Source of the DNA: Nitrospirillum pindoramense
GTDB taxonomy: Bacteria; Pseudomonadota; Alphaproteobacteria; Azospirillales; Azospirillaceae
NCBI RefSeq assembly: GCF_007827955.1
Contig: NZ_VITR01000007.1
Location: forward strand, 1-64,000
Direction: 5' to 3'
DNA length: 64,000 nucleotides
Made by a program: the position numbers and the translations under genes. Shown here one piece after another: positions 24,168 to 32,884 of this stretch (position 1 is the first letter of the stretch; each line of letters opens with the position of its first letter). The notes under the pieces were generated by a model. That model was not told where the DNA came from and made no database searches. It saw only the letters and a program-made list of their open reading frames with translations.

Positions 24168-26960
24168 ATGGCTGAGAGGGCACTTAAATCCCGCAAGGAA
24201 CGGCCGGAGGCATCGGACGCCGCCGCGCCCACGGGTATTGTCGTGCCCCTGCCCAACCGCGCCCGCCCCCCCCTGGTCCCGCCGCCGCTGAAACCCTGGC
24301 GCCGCCCCTTGCGCGCGGCCTGGCTGTCGCTGGCGGCGGAGCGGGTGGGCCTGCGGCTGTGGCCGCTGCCCGGCGTGCTGATGCTGGGCTTGGCGCTGGC
24401 CTGGTCGGGGGCCCTGCCCCACCTGCCGCCCTGGGCCCACGGCTTGGCATTGGCCGCCTTCGCCGCCGCCGTCATCATCCTGCTGGTCCGCAGCCTGCGA
24501 TCCTTGCGCTTGCCCGACCGCGACGCCGTGTTCCGCCGGCTGGAGCGGGACAGCGGCCTGCGCCACCGACCCTTCGACCTGCTGATCGACAGCCCCGTGA
24601 ACCAGGGGGTGGCGGACCAGACCGGCCCCGCCGCCGCCCTGTGGCAAGCGGCTCAGGAGCGGGCACGGCGCAGCCTGGCGGTCTTGCGCGTCAGCGGGCC
24701 CAAGCTGGACCTGCCCAGCCGCGACCCCTGGGCCCTGCGCCATATCCCGGCCCTGCTGCTGATCGTCGCCGCCGTGATGGCCTGGGGCGACTGGCGCCCC
24801 CGCCTGATCGAGGCGCTGGACCCCGGGTTCGAGGCGCCGCCCCCGGGCGCGGAAGCCGACCTGGACGTCTGGATCACCCCGCCGGAATCGACCGGCCTGC
24901 CGCCGCAGTTCCTGACGCACCGGGGCCGGGCCGCGCAAACCGGGGGCGCCCCGGTCGACGGCGGCGGTGTCATATCCGTGCCCGCAGGCGCCACCCTGAC
25001 CGCCCGCCTGGGGCCCCATCACCGCGCGCCCACCCTGTCGCTGGACGGCGACGCCCGGCCCCTGGACCCGGCTGCCACCGGCGGCTTCCAGGTCAGCCGC
25101 ACCGTCACCAAGGGGCAGCGCGTCACCATCACCGACCGGGGCCGCACCCTGGGCAGCTGGACCATCCGCGTGGTGGCCGACGACCCGCCGGCCATCGCCT
25201 TCCGCGAGAAGCCCAGCGCCACCGAGCGCTATGCCCTGCGCCTGGACTACACCGCCGCCGATGACTACGGCATCGCCAGCGTCACGGCCACCGTGACCCC
25301 GACCACCCGCCCCGAAGGCGCGCCGGTGGAACCGCTGGTGCTGACCCTGCCGGTGCCGGCCCGGCCCAGCCGCGAGGCGTCCGCCGTCGGCACGCCGGTG
25401 GTGGCCAACGCCAGCGGCTATTTCGACCTGACGGCCAGCCCCTGGGCGGGACAGCCCGTGACCATCCAACTGACGGCCACCGACACCGCCGGTCAGACGG
25501 CCACCAGCGAAGCCCAGACCACCACCCTGCCGGAACGGGTGTTCAACAACCCCACGGCCAAGGCCGTGATCGCCCAGCGCCGCACCCTGCTGGACCAAGG
25601 GGAGGAGGCGCGCAAGCCCGCCGCCAACGCCCTGCTGGGCCTGGCGGGCGAGCTGGACGGCTATGCCGGCGATCCCACCGTGTTCATGGCGCTGTACGCC
25701 GCCGCCCGCCACCTGGGCCTGAACGACGACGCGCGGTCGATCAGCGACGTGGCCGACCTGCTGTGGGACACGGCCCTGACCATCGAGGACGGCAGCCTGG
25801 CCTCAGCGGAGACGGAGCTGCGCGACGCCCGCCAGCGCCTGGCCGACGCCCTGGACCGCAACGCGTCGGAGGCGGAAATCCGCCGCGACCTGGACGCGCT
25901 GAAATCCGCGCTGAACCGCTACATGCAAGCGCTGGCGGAGAAAAGCGACCAGCAGCCGGGACAGGCCGGCACCCTGCCCGACGAGCAGAACGCCCAGACC
26001 ATCGACATGGGCCAGATGATGCAGCAGCTGGAGCAGATGGCCCAGACCGGCGCCCGCGATGCCGCGCGCAAGATGCTGGACCAGATGCAGGACCTGATGG
26101 AAAGCGTCCAGACCGGCCCGCAGAAGCCGCCGACGGAGGCGGAGCAGCAGCAGATGCGGCAGGCCCTGCAAACGCTGGAGAAGCTGCAGGACCTGACCAA
26201 GCGCCAGCGCGAGCTGATGGACCAGACCTTCCGCCAGGGCGACCGGGGCGAGGCCGAGGACAGCCAGCCGCAGCAACCCGGCACCCGGGGCGATGGCCCC
26301 AACCGCTCCACCCCCAACCGCCAGGGCGCCGCCCCCCGTCAGCCGCCGCGCGACCCGTCGGCGGAGGCCACGGCCCGCGATCTGGCCAAGCAGCAGGACG
26401 CGCTGCGCCGCGAGCTGCAGGCCCTGATGCAGCAGCAGGGGCAGCAGGCCGGCCCGCAGGACGAAGGCCAGGCCCAGGATCAGCAAGGCGATGGCCAGCA
26501 GGGGCAGGACCAGCCCGGCGGCCAGGAGAACGGCAACGGCGGCGGCCAGGGGCCCGGCCAGGCGCCCTCCCCCCTGGACAAGGCGGACCGCGCCATGGGC
26601 CAGGCCGGCCGCGCCCTGTCGGAGGGATCGCCCGAGGACGCGGTGGAGGCCCAGGGCCGGGCGTTGGAGGCACTGCAGGACGGGCTGAAGGGCATGGCCC
26701 AGCAGATGGCCCGCCAGATGGGCCGGGGTACCCGCGTGGCCCCCCGCAACGCCACCAACGGCCGGGGCCAGAACACCGACCCGCTGGGCCGCCAGATGAC
26801 GGGCCAGGGCGCCACCAGCACCGACAGCGTCAAGATCCCCGACCACGGCGACCTGCAGCGCGCCCGCGAGATCCTGGAAGAACTGCGCCGCCGCGCCGGC
26901 GAAGCCGGGCGCCCGAAGGAAGAGTTGGACTACATCGACCGGCTGCTGAAGCGGTTCTGA
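24168..26960 (+). CDS. DUF4175 (TIGR02302) family membrane protein
   Basis: A 930-residue protein of a family confined largely to alphaproteobacteria and typically encoded after lysA. Two close hydrophobic helices lie near residues 60-105 and a third around 190-205; the middle (about 215-450) is a beta-rich region ('DVWITPPESTGLPPQFL', 'DDYGIASVTATV'), likely periplasmic. From about 550 the protein is helical and glutamine-rich ('MGQMMQQLEQMAQ'), with low-complexity QG/GQ repeats near 740-810. No enzyme motif is visible. Function unknown; a cell-envelope role is only inferred from topology and neighbours. Confidence 0.88.
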   Translation: MAERALKSRKERPEASDAAAPTGIVVPLPNRARPPLVPPPLKPWRRPLRAAWLSLAAERVGLRLWPLPGVLMLGLALAWSGALPHLPPWAHGLALAAFAAAVIILLVRSLRSLRLPDRDAVFRRLERDSGLRHRPFDLLIDSPVNQGVADQTGPAAALWQAAQERARRSLAVLRVSGPKLDLPSRDPWALRHIPALLLIVAAVMAWGDWRPRLIEALDPGFEAPPPGAEADLDVWITPPESTGLPPQFLTHRGRAAQTGGAPVDGGGVISVPAGATLTARLGPHHRAPTLSLDGDARPLDPAATGGFQVSRTVTKGQRVTITDRGRTLGSWTIRVVADDPPAIAFREKPSATERYALRLDYTAADDYGIASVTATVTPTTRPEGAPVEPLVLTLPVPARPSREASAVGTPVVANASGYFDLTASPWAGQPVTIQLTATDTAGQTATSEAQTTTLPERVFNNPTAKAVIAQRRTLLDQGEEARKPAANALLGLAGELDGYAGDPTVFMALYAAARHLGLNDDARSISDVADLLWDTALTIEDGSLASAETELRDARQRLADALDRNASEAEIRRDLDALKSALNRYMQALAEKSDQQPGQAGTLPDEQNAQTIDMGQMMQQLEQMAQTGARDAARKMLDQMQDLMESVQTGPQKPPTEAEQQQMRQALQTLEKLQDLTKRQRELMDQTFRQGDRGEAEDSQPQQPGTRGDGPNRSTPNRQGAAPRQPPRDPSAEATARDLAKQQDALRRELQALMQQQGQQAGPQDEGQAQDQQGDGQQGQDQPGGQENGNGGGQGPGQAPSPLDKADRAMGQAGRALSEGSPEDAVEAQGRALEALQDGLKGMAQQMARQMGRGTRVAPRNATNGRGQNTDPLGRQMTGQGATSTDSVKIPDHGDLQRAREILEELRRRAGEAGRPKEELDYIDRLLKRF

Positions 26961-26990
26961 GCAGGTGTCCTATCCCGCGTGCCGCGCGGA

Positions 26991-27770
26991 TCAGTTCGGC
27001 AGCACGAATTCCGGAAGGATCTTCGTGGCCTGGCCACCCTTTTCCACGATGTTGCCGTGGTAGACGGTCTTCTCGCCCGGGAACAGGCGGCGGGCCTTGG
27101 GCTGCATGCGCCAGCGCTGGAAGGGCTTGCCGTCGGCACCGAGGGCCGAGGCCATGAGGTCCGGCACCACGCGCTGACGGTCGGACTTGTTCTGCACCGT
27201 GATGTCGATGAACAGCATGGACGTGCCCTCGACGTCGCGGAATTCCGTCTTGCTGTCCACCATCTCCAGCCCAGCGCCGGGCGGCTCCACGCCAAAGCCG
27301 AAGGTGTCGTAGAGGCGGGCGGCGGCGGGCCAGGCATCGACCACGTCATCACGCTCCACCACCAGGCCGGTGACGCCGCCGATGATCACCGCCGCCAGGG
27401 CGCCCCAACGCAGGACGGCGAACAGGCGCCGTGGCTTTTCCTCGGGATCGGGGAGGACGGAGCCACCGGCGGGGCGCAGGCGTCCCAGGGACATGGGGGC
27501 CGGGGCCGCCTCTTCCTCCGCCATGGTCAGGGTATCGTAGGCCGTCTCCCGCTCCATGGCCGCCGCGAGGTCGGCGAAGGAGGAGGACGAGGGCCGGGGG
27601 GACATCCAATCGTCCCCGTCGTCATCGGCGGGGGCGATGGGGCGCCCGGCCGATTCCGGCACCTGGTGCCAGACCGAACCGCAGGCACTGCACCGCACGC
27701 GGCGACCACGGCCCAGCAAGGCGTCGTCGACCCGGAAGCGCGTGGCGCAGGACGGGCAGGTTGTTATCAT
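26991..27770 (-). CDS. MJ0042-type zinc-ribbon membrane protein
   Basis: A 259-residue protein. The N-terminus MITTCPSCATRFRVDDALLG with C5-x2-C8 and C27-x2-C30 is the MJ0042 zinc-ribbon. A disordered linker follows, then one membrane helix near residues 140-160 ('LRWGALAAVIIGGVTGLVV') and a C-terminal periplasmic domain of DUF3426 type ('LEMVDSKTEFRDVEGTSMLF', 'KARRLFPGEKTVYHGNI'). In related genomes it is divergent from ftsE-ftsX; here ftsX follows directly without ftsE. Role unproven. It is convergent with DUF4175, 30 bp apart. Confidence 0.85.
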   Translation of the reverse strand: MITTCPSCATRFRVDDALLGRGRRVRCSACGSVWHQVPESAGRPIAPADDDGDDWMSPRPSSSSFADLAAAMERETAYDTLTMAEEEAAPAPMSLGRLRPAGGSVLPDPEEKPRRLFAVLRWGALAAVIIGGVTGLVVERDDVVDAWPAAARLYDTFGFGVEPPGAGLEMVDSKTEFRDVEGTSMLFIDITVQNKSDRQRVVPDLMASALGADGKPFQRWRMQPKARRLFPGEKTVYHGNIVEKGGQATKILPEFVLPN

Positions 27771-27965
27771 GAGAGGCAGGGCCAGGCCGAAATCCTTGAA
27801 AGGCCTTCTAGACTTAAACGAAAAGGTCAGGGATGCGCAAGGTGGGCCCCGATGCCGCAGGGGTGGATACCCCGGGCGGACACGGCTGGACGCCCGCCAC
27901 CCGCCCGTGCCATCACTAGAGCCGATACCATATCCCCTGGCCCACCCCTTGGAGAGGCAGTCCCC

Positions 27966-28865
27966 ATGAGCCGGCGCGGCCCTGCCGTCCTATCCCTCCG
28001 CCGCGATGCCACGGGCCGCTTCCTGCCCTGGCTGATCGCCCTGATGGTGTTCCTGTCCACCCTGGCCGTCGCGGCGGCCCAGTTGCTGTCCGGCTGGGCC
28101 CAGCGCTGGGACAGCGGGCTGGAGGGCAGCCTGACCCTGCAGGTCAGCCCCGTGGGGGACGTGAAGAAGGACGATGGCACGCCCGCCTCCCTGGATGAGC
28201 GGGTGCAGATGGTGCTGCATGCGCTCGGGGGCGTGCCCGGCATCATCAACGCCCGCCCCGTGCCCATGGCCGACGCCGCCCGCCTGGTGGAGCCGTGGCT
28301 GGGCGACGGCGCCCTGCTGCAGGACCTGCCCCTGCCTGCCCTGATCGATGTCACCGCCGGCCCCGCCGTCGATGTCGCGGCGCTGCGCCAGCGCCTGGCC
28401 ACCGCCGTCCCCGGCACATCGGTGGAGGAACCGGGCGTATGGCTGCGCGACCTGCGCCGCCTGGCCCGGCTGGTGGAGGCCGTGGCCCTGGTCATCGTGG
28501 CACTGATCGGCGGGGCGGCCGTGGCCGTGGTGGTGTTCGCCGCCAAGGCGGGCCTGGCCATGCACCAGGAGGAGGTGGACCTGCTGCATGTCATGGGCGC
28601 CACCGACAGCCATGTGGCGGACCAGTTCCAGCGCCATATCCTGCGCCTGTCGCTGACCGGCGGCATCGGGGGCACGGCGGTGGCGCTGGCCACGCTGGCC
28701 ATCCTGTCGCTGCTGTCGCGCACGGTGGAGGGCACGCTGCTGCCGCCCCTGACCCTGGCACCACCGCAGTGGCTGGTCCTGGCCGCCGTGCCGGTGGTCG
28801 CCGGGGCCCTGGCCGCCATCAGCGCCCGCCTGACCGTGCTGCGCGCGCTGGAGCGGCTGCCGTGA
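27966..28865 (+). CDS. ftsX: Cell-division protein FtsX
   Basis: A 299-residue membrane partner of the FtsE ATPase; together they regulate septal peptidoglycan hydrolysis. Four helices are visible: about 18-38, 180-205, 228-250 and 270-290. The extracellular loop (about 45-165) and the cytoplasmic motif 'MHQEEVDLLHVMGATDSHVA', which contacts FtsE, are present. GAGAGG precedes the ATG at 27966. No ftsE lies upstream: the 195-bp gap to the zinc-ribbon gene has no Walker motif in any frame. The protein itself appears intact. It overlaps the next gene by four bases. Confidence 0.9.
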   Translation: MSRRGPAVLSLRRDATGRFLPWLIALMVFLSTLAVAAAQLLSGWAQRWDSGLEGSLTLQVSPVGDVKKDDGTPASLDERVQMVLHALGGVPGIINARPVPMADAARLVEPWLGDGALLQDLPLPALIDVTAGPAVDVAALRQRLATAVPGTSVEEPGVWLRDLRRLARLVEAVALVIVALIGGAAVAVVVFAAKAGLAMHQEEVDLLHVMGATDSHVADQFQRHILRLSLTGGIGGTAVALATLAILSLLSRTVEGTLLPPLTLAPPQWLVLAAVPVVAGALAAISARLTVLRALERLP

Positions 28866-29518
28866 CGCCCCCCTGGGCGCCCCTGTCGCAAGCGGAAGCG
28901 GCGGCCCCGCCCCCCGCGGCGGCCGGCGCCCGCCTGTGGCAACGCCTGCGCCGGCTGACCAGCCTGGGCGCCGCCCTGGGCGTCCTGTGGGTGGGGGGGC
29001 TGCTGACCTTCGCCGCCAACATTCCCCGCGCGCCGGAGGACGCGACCGCCGCCACCGACGCCATCGTCGTGCTGACCGGCGGCAGCGAGCGGCTGGAAAC
29101 CGGGTTCGACCTTCTGGCCGCCGGCCGGGGGCGGAAGCTGTTCATCTCTGGCGTCTATCGCGGCGTGGACGTACGCGCGCTGCTGCGCATGTCGCAGGCG
29201 ACGCCGGCGGCGCTTGAATGCTGCGTGGTGCTGGGCTACAGCGCCGATGACACGGTGGGCAACGCGGCGGAGACGGCGCGGTGGATGCAGGCGGAAGGGT
29301 ATCATTCCCTGCGCCTGGTCACGGCCAATTACCACATGCCGCGCAGCCTGGTGGAGTTTCGCCACGCCCTGCCCGACGTACGCATCGTGCCCCACGCGGT
29401 ACAGCCGCCCAATGTGCGCCTGGACGGCTGGTGGCACTGGCGCGGCACCGCCGGGCTGATCGTCAGCGAATACGACAAGTACCTGGTGGCCTTCCTGCGC
29501 CACGCCCTGGGGCTTTAG
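28862..29518 (+). CDS. YdcF-like DUF218 protein
   Basis: A 218-residue protein with one N-terminal membrane helix (about 30-50) and a DUF218 domain: 'DAIVVLTGGSERLETGFDLL', 'KLFISGVYRGVDV', 'GYSADDTVGNAAETARWMQ', 'LVTANYHMPRSLVEF'. The strand-end acidic and histidine residues expected of the family are present. E. coli relatives (ElyC, YdcF) act in envelope metabolism, possibly on polyprenyl carriers. The start is a GTG at 28862 that overlaps the ftsX stop (GTGA), showing translational coupling. Confidence 0.88.
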   Translation: MTPPWAPLSQAEAAAPPPAAAGARLWQRLRRLTSLGAALGVLWVGGLLTFAANIPRAPEDATAATDAIVVLTGGSERLETGFDLLAAGRGRKLFISGVYRGVDVRALLRMSQATPAALECCVVLGYSADDTVGNAAETARWMQAEGYHSLRLVTANYHMPRSLVEFRHALPDVRIVPHAVQPPNVRLDGWWHWRGTAGLIVSEYDKYLVAFLRHALGL

Positions 29519-29589
29519 CCGAAGAGTGGACGCCGAAGAGTGGACAGGGGGGGCTCCACGCACTATCCCTGCATCGGTCAACCCCGGTC

Positions 29590-30384
29590 ATGTGGTTAAG
29601 GGCGATGCTGGTTCTGCGATCCCTGGTCTTCAACATCGTCTTCTACATCTGGACGACGCTGTGGTGCTTCGGCCTGCTGTGGACGCTGGTGGCCCCCCAC
29701 CGCACCATGATCTGGGGCATCCGGGGCTATATGCGCACCCTGAACTTCTGGGAGCGCCTCATCATCGGCCTGAAGTACGAGGTGCGCGGGCGGGAGCATC
29801 TACCGACCTCTGGCGCCTTCCTGGTGGGCGCCAAGCACCAGTCGATGTGGGAGACGATGAAGCTGCACCTGCTGATGGACGATCCCGCCATCGTCCTGAA
29901 GAAGGAGCTGACCTACATCCCCATCTGGGGCTGGTACGCCGCCAAGGCGCGCATGATCGCCGTGGATCGGGGCAAGCGCGGCGCCGCCATCCAGTCGCTG
30001 CTGAGGGGGGCGAAAGAGCGTGTGGCGGAAGGCCGGCCCATCGTCATCTTCCCCCAGGGCACCCGCACCGCCGTGGGCGCCTGGCGGCCCTACAAGGTGG
30101 GCATCGCCCTGCTGTATGAAAACCTGGGTGTGCCGCTGGTGCCCATGGCGCTGAATTCCGGCCTGTTCTGGCCCCGCCACAAGTTCCTGCGCCGCCCCGG
30201 CACCATCGTCATCGAGTTCCTGCCGCCCATCCCCGCCGGCCTGTCCAAGGAAGCGGCGCTGGCCCAGCTGGAGTCTGTGCTGGAAACCGCCACCGACCGC
30301 CTGGTGATGGCGGCCGGCGGCCCCCCCACGGAACGCCCGGCCAACGCGCCGCCCCTGGCCAAGGTGCCCGCCGCCGCCGGCTGA
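29590..30384 (+). CDS. plsC: 1-acyl-sn-glycerol-3-phosphate acyltransferase
   Basis: A 264-residue membrane-bound acyltransferase of the LPLAT family that makes phosphatidic acid. Hydrophobic N-terminus (about 5-30); motif I is 'KHQSMWET', H-x4-E in place of the commoner H-x4-D; motif II 'ARMIAVDRG'; motif III 'IVIFPQGTR'; motif IV 'VPLVPMALNSG'. The acidic substitution is conservative. Start 29590 or 29605. The 71-bp gap after the YdcF gene contains a 14-base direct repeat of CCGAAGAGTGGAC(G/A). It closes the ftsX-ydcF-plsC run. Confidence 0.9.
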   Translation: MWLRAMLVLRSLVFNIVFYIWTTLWCFGLLWTLVAPHRTMIWGIRGYMRTLNFWERLIIGLKYEVRGREHLPTSGAFLVGAKHQSMWETMKLHLLMDDPAIVLKKELTYIPIWGWYAAKARMIAVDRGKRGAAIQSLLRGAKERVAEGRPIVIFPQGTRTAVGAWRPYKVGIALLYENLGVPLVPMALNSGLFWPRHKFLRRPGTIVIEFLPPIPAGLSKEAALAQLESVLETATDRLVMAAGGPPTERPANAPPLAKVPAAAG

Positions 30385-30415
30385 GCGGTCCTTTCCGCAT
30401 AAGCTGGGGGCGTCG

Positions 30416-30458
30416 TTGACCGCCCCTGGTCACCGGCCTACCCTTGACCCGCGGTCAA
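30416..30458 (+). promoter_or_regulatory. nrdJ: Paired TTGACC/GGTCA dyads before nrdJ
   Basis: TTGACC-CGC-GGTCAA (30444-30458) is a perfect inverted repeat, preceded 28 bases upstream by the related TTGACC-N6-GGTCAC (30416-30433). Both lie within 66 bp of the nrdJ start, so the pair looks like a two-site operator. The TTGACC halves could also serve as -35 boxes, but no clear -10 follows. The sequence does not match a NrdR box. Confidence 0.5.
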
Positions 30459-30481
30459 TCATCCGGGATCGGAGGGTACGC

Positions 30482-32884
30482 ATGGTCGGGCGTGAGGGTC
30501 AGGCGACGGCTATCCCCGGGGCGGACGCGCCTTCCGAGACGCCCGCCGGCTGGCCGGCCATCTCCTCCCAGGTCTGGGACATGAAGTACCGATTCAAGGG
30601 ACCGGACGGCGCGCCCCTGGACCGGACGGTGGACGAGACCTGGCGCCGGGTGGCCAAGGCGCTGGCGGAGGCCGAGCGCGACCCGGGCCTGTGGGAACCC
30701 CAGTTTTACGAGGCTTTGCGCGACTTCGCCTTCCTGCCCGCCGGGCGCATCCTGGCCGGGGCCGGAACGGGGCGCAGCGTCACCCTGTTCAACTGCTTCG
30801 TCATGGGCACGGTGCCCGACGACATGGGCGGCATCTTCGCCGCCCTGCGCGAGGCGGCGCTGACCCTGCAGCAGGGCGGCGGCATCGGCTACGACTTCTC
30901 CACCCTCCGGCCACGCGGCGCGCCGGTGGCGGGGGTGGGGGCCGACGCGTCCGGCCCCATCTCGTTCATGGATGTGTGGGACGCCATGTGCCGCACCATC
31001 ATGAGCGCCGGCAACCGCCGGGGCGCCATGATGGCCACCCTGCGCTGCGACCATCCCGATATCGAGATGTTCATCGATGCCAAGCGTGATCCCGGCCGCC
31101 TGCGCATGTTCAACCTGTCGGTCCTGGTGACCGACCCTTTCATCGCCGCGGTGCGCGAGGACGGCCCCTGGGACCTGGTGTTCGGGGGCACGGTGTGGCG
31201 CCGGCTGCGGGCACGCGACCTGTGGGACCGCATCATGCGGGCGACCTACGACTATGCCGAACCCGGCGTCATCTTCATCGACCGCATCAACGCCCAGAAC
31301 AACCTGGGCGGGGTGGAGGTGATCAGCGCCACCAACCCCTGTGGGGAGCAGCCGCTGCCGCCCTATGGCGCCTGCCTGCTGGGCTCCGTCAACCTGGCGG
31401 CGCTGGTGGTTGACGCCTACACCCCGGATGCCCGCCTGGACCTGGACCGGCTGGCCCGGGTGGTGCCCGTGGCGATCCGCATGCTGGACAACGCCATCGA
31501 CGTCTCGCGCTTCCCCCTGCCCGCGCAGCAGGCGGAGGCGCGGGCCAAGCGCCGCGTCGGCCTGGGCGTCACGGGGCTGGCCGACGCCCTGATCCTGTGC
31601 GGCGTGCGTTATGGCACGCAGAGGGCCGTGGAGCTGACGCGCCAGTGGCTGGGCGCGGTGCGCCGCCACGCCTATCGCGCCAGCGCCGGCCTGGCGGCGG
31701 AAAAGGGGGCCTTTCCCCTGTATGACCGGGATCAGTATCTGAGCCGGCCCATGATCCAGGGCCTGGACGACGTGACCCGCGCGGCGGTGGAACGGCATGG
31801 CGTGCGCAACGCCCTGCTCACCTCCATCGCGCCCACCGGCACCATCTCCCTGCTGGCGGGCAACGTGTCGTCGGGTATCGAGCCGGTGTTCACCTGGGAG
31901 TATGACCGCGCCGTCCTGCAGCCGGACGGGACCCGCCAGGTGGAGCGGGTGACCGACCACGCCTATCACCGCTTCCGCCAGGCCTTCGGCACCGACGCCC
32001 CCCTGCCCGACAGTTTCGTCGATGCCGGGTCGCTGCCACCGGCCGCCCACCTGGTGATGCAGGCGGCGGCGCAGGGCGAGGTCGACAGTTCCATCTCCAA
32101 GACCATCAACTGCCCGGCGGACCTGGATTTCGAGACGTTCAAGGACGTCTATCTGCAGGCCTATGACCTGGGCTGCAAGGGCTGCACCACCTATCGCCCC
32201 AACGCCATCACCGGATCGGTGCTGTCGGCGCCGTCCGCCCCCGCCCCGGTGCCGGTGCCGGACACCTCGCCGCCGGCCCCACCGGCGCCCAGCGGCGGCG
32301 GTGCCGTGCCCCTGGACCGGCCGGAGACACTGGTGGGCGCCACCTACAAGGTGCGCTGGCCGGGCAGCGACCACGCGCTGTACATCACCATCAACGACAT
32401 CGTGATCGAAGAGCGGCGGCGGCCGTTCGAGGTGTTCATCAACTCCAAGAACATGGAGCATTACGCCTGGACAGTGGCGCTGACCCGCATGATCTCCGCC
32501 GTGTTCCGGCGGGGCGGCGATGTCGCCTTCGTGGTGGAGGAGTTGAAGGCCGTGTTCGACCCGCGTGGCGGGCAATGGATGAAGGGCCGCTACGTCCCCT
32601 CCCTGCTGGCCGCGATCGGCGAGGTTATCGAGCGGCACATGCTGGAAACCGGGTTCCTGATGCGGGCGGGCGGCCTGCCGGCGATGCCCGAATCTGGCGT
32701 CACCGAGTCTGGCGTCACCGAGTCTGCCATCCCGCGCGCCCCGGATGCCACGCCGGGCCCCCACGACCCCGGTGGGGAGGGCGCCCTTCCCCCCGCCCAA
32801 TGCCCCCGCTGCGGCCAAGCCAGCCTGGTGCATCAGGAGGGCTGCGATACCTGCCTGTCCTGTGGCTATTCCCGCTGCGGCTGA
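30482..32884 (+). CDS. nrdJ: Class II (adenosylcobalamin-dependent) ribonucleotide reductase
   Basis: An 800-residue enzyme that reduces ribonucleotides using adenosylcobalamin and so works with or without oxygen. The active-site trio is in 'SATNPCGEQPLPPYGACLLG' (N285, C287, E289); C105 in 'TLFNCFVMG' is the expected redox cysteine; 'LLTSIAPTGTISLLAGNVSS' is the phosphate loop. The C-terminus has a zinc-ribbon 'CPRCG ... CDTCLSCGYSRCG' typical of this subclass, preceded by Pro-rich and ESGVTESGVTES repeat linkers. GGAGG six bases before the ATG fixes the start. Cobalamin supply fits the adenosyltransferase at 16837. Confidence 0.95.
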   Translation: MVGREGQATAIPGADAPSETPAGWPAISSQVWDMKYRFKGPDGAPLDRTVDETWRRVAKALAEAERDPGLWEPQFYEALRDFAFLPAGRILAGAGTGRSVTLFNCFVMGTVPDDMGGIFAALREAALTLQQGGGIGYDFSTLRPRGAPVAGVGADASGPISFMDVWDAMCRTIMSAGNRRGAMMATLRCDHPDIEMFIDAKRDPGRLRMFNLSVLVTDPFIAAVREDGPWDLVFGGTVWRRLRARDLWDRIMRATYDYAEPGVIFIDRINAQNNLGGVEVISATNPCGEQPLPPYGACLLGSVNLAALVVDAYTPDARLDLDRLARVVPVAIRMLDNAIDVSRFPLPAQQAEARAKRRVGLGVTGLADALILCGVRYGTQRAVELTRQWLGAVRRHAYRASAGLAAEKGAFPLYDRDQYLSRPMIQGLDDVTRAAVERHGVRNALLTSIAPTGTISLLAGNVSSGIEPVFTWEYDRAVLQPDGTRQVERVTDHAYHRFRQAFGTDAPLPDSFVDAGSLPPAAHLVMQAAAQGEVDSSISKTINCPADLDFETFKDVYLQAYDLGCKGCTTYRPNAITGSVLSAPSAPAPVPVPDTSPPAPPAPSGGGAVPLDRPETLVGATYKVRWPGSDHALYITINDIVIEERRRPFEVFINSKNMEHYAWTVALTRMISAVFRRGGDVAFVVEELKAVFDPRGGQWMKGRYVPSLLAAIGEVIERHMLETGFLMRAGGLPAMPESGVTESGVTESAIPRAPDATPGPHDPGGEGALPPAQCPRCGQASLVHQEGCDTCLSCGYSRCG

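Noticed and set aside
22779-25712. 977-codon minus-strand frame opposite lysA and DUF4175
   Set aside because: Low-complexity antisense frame over two recognisable genes; no start or ribosome site of its own.
27771-27965. Possible ftsE remnant between the zinc-ribbon gene and ftsX
   Set aside because: A short frame from 27833 encodes 28 residues without Walker or signature motifs; nothing resembles FtsE.
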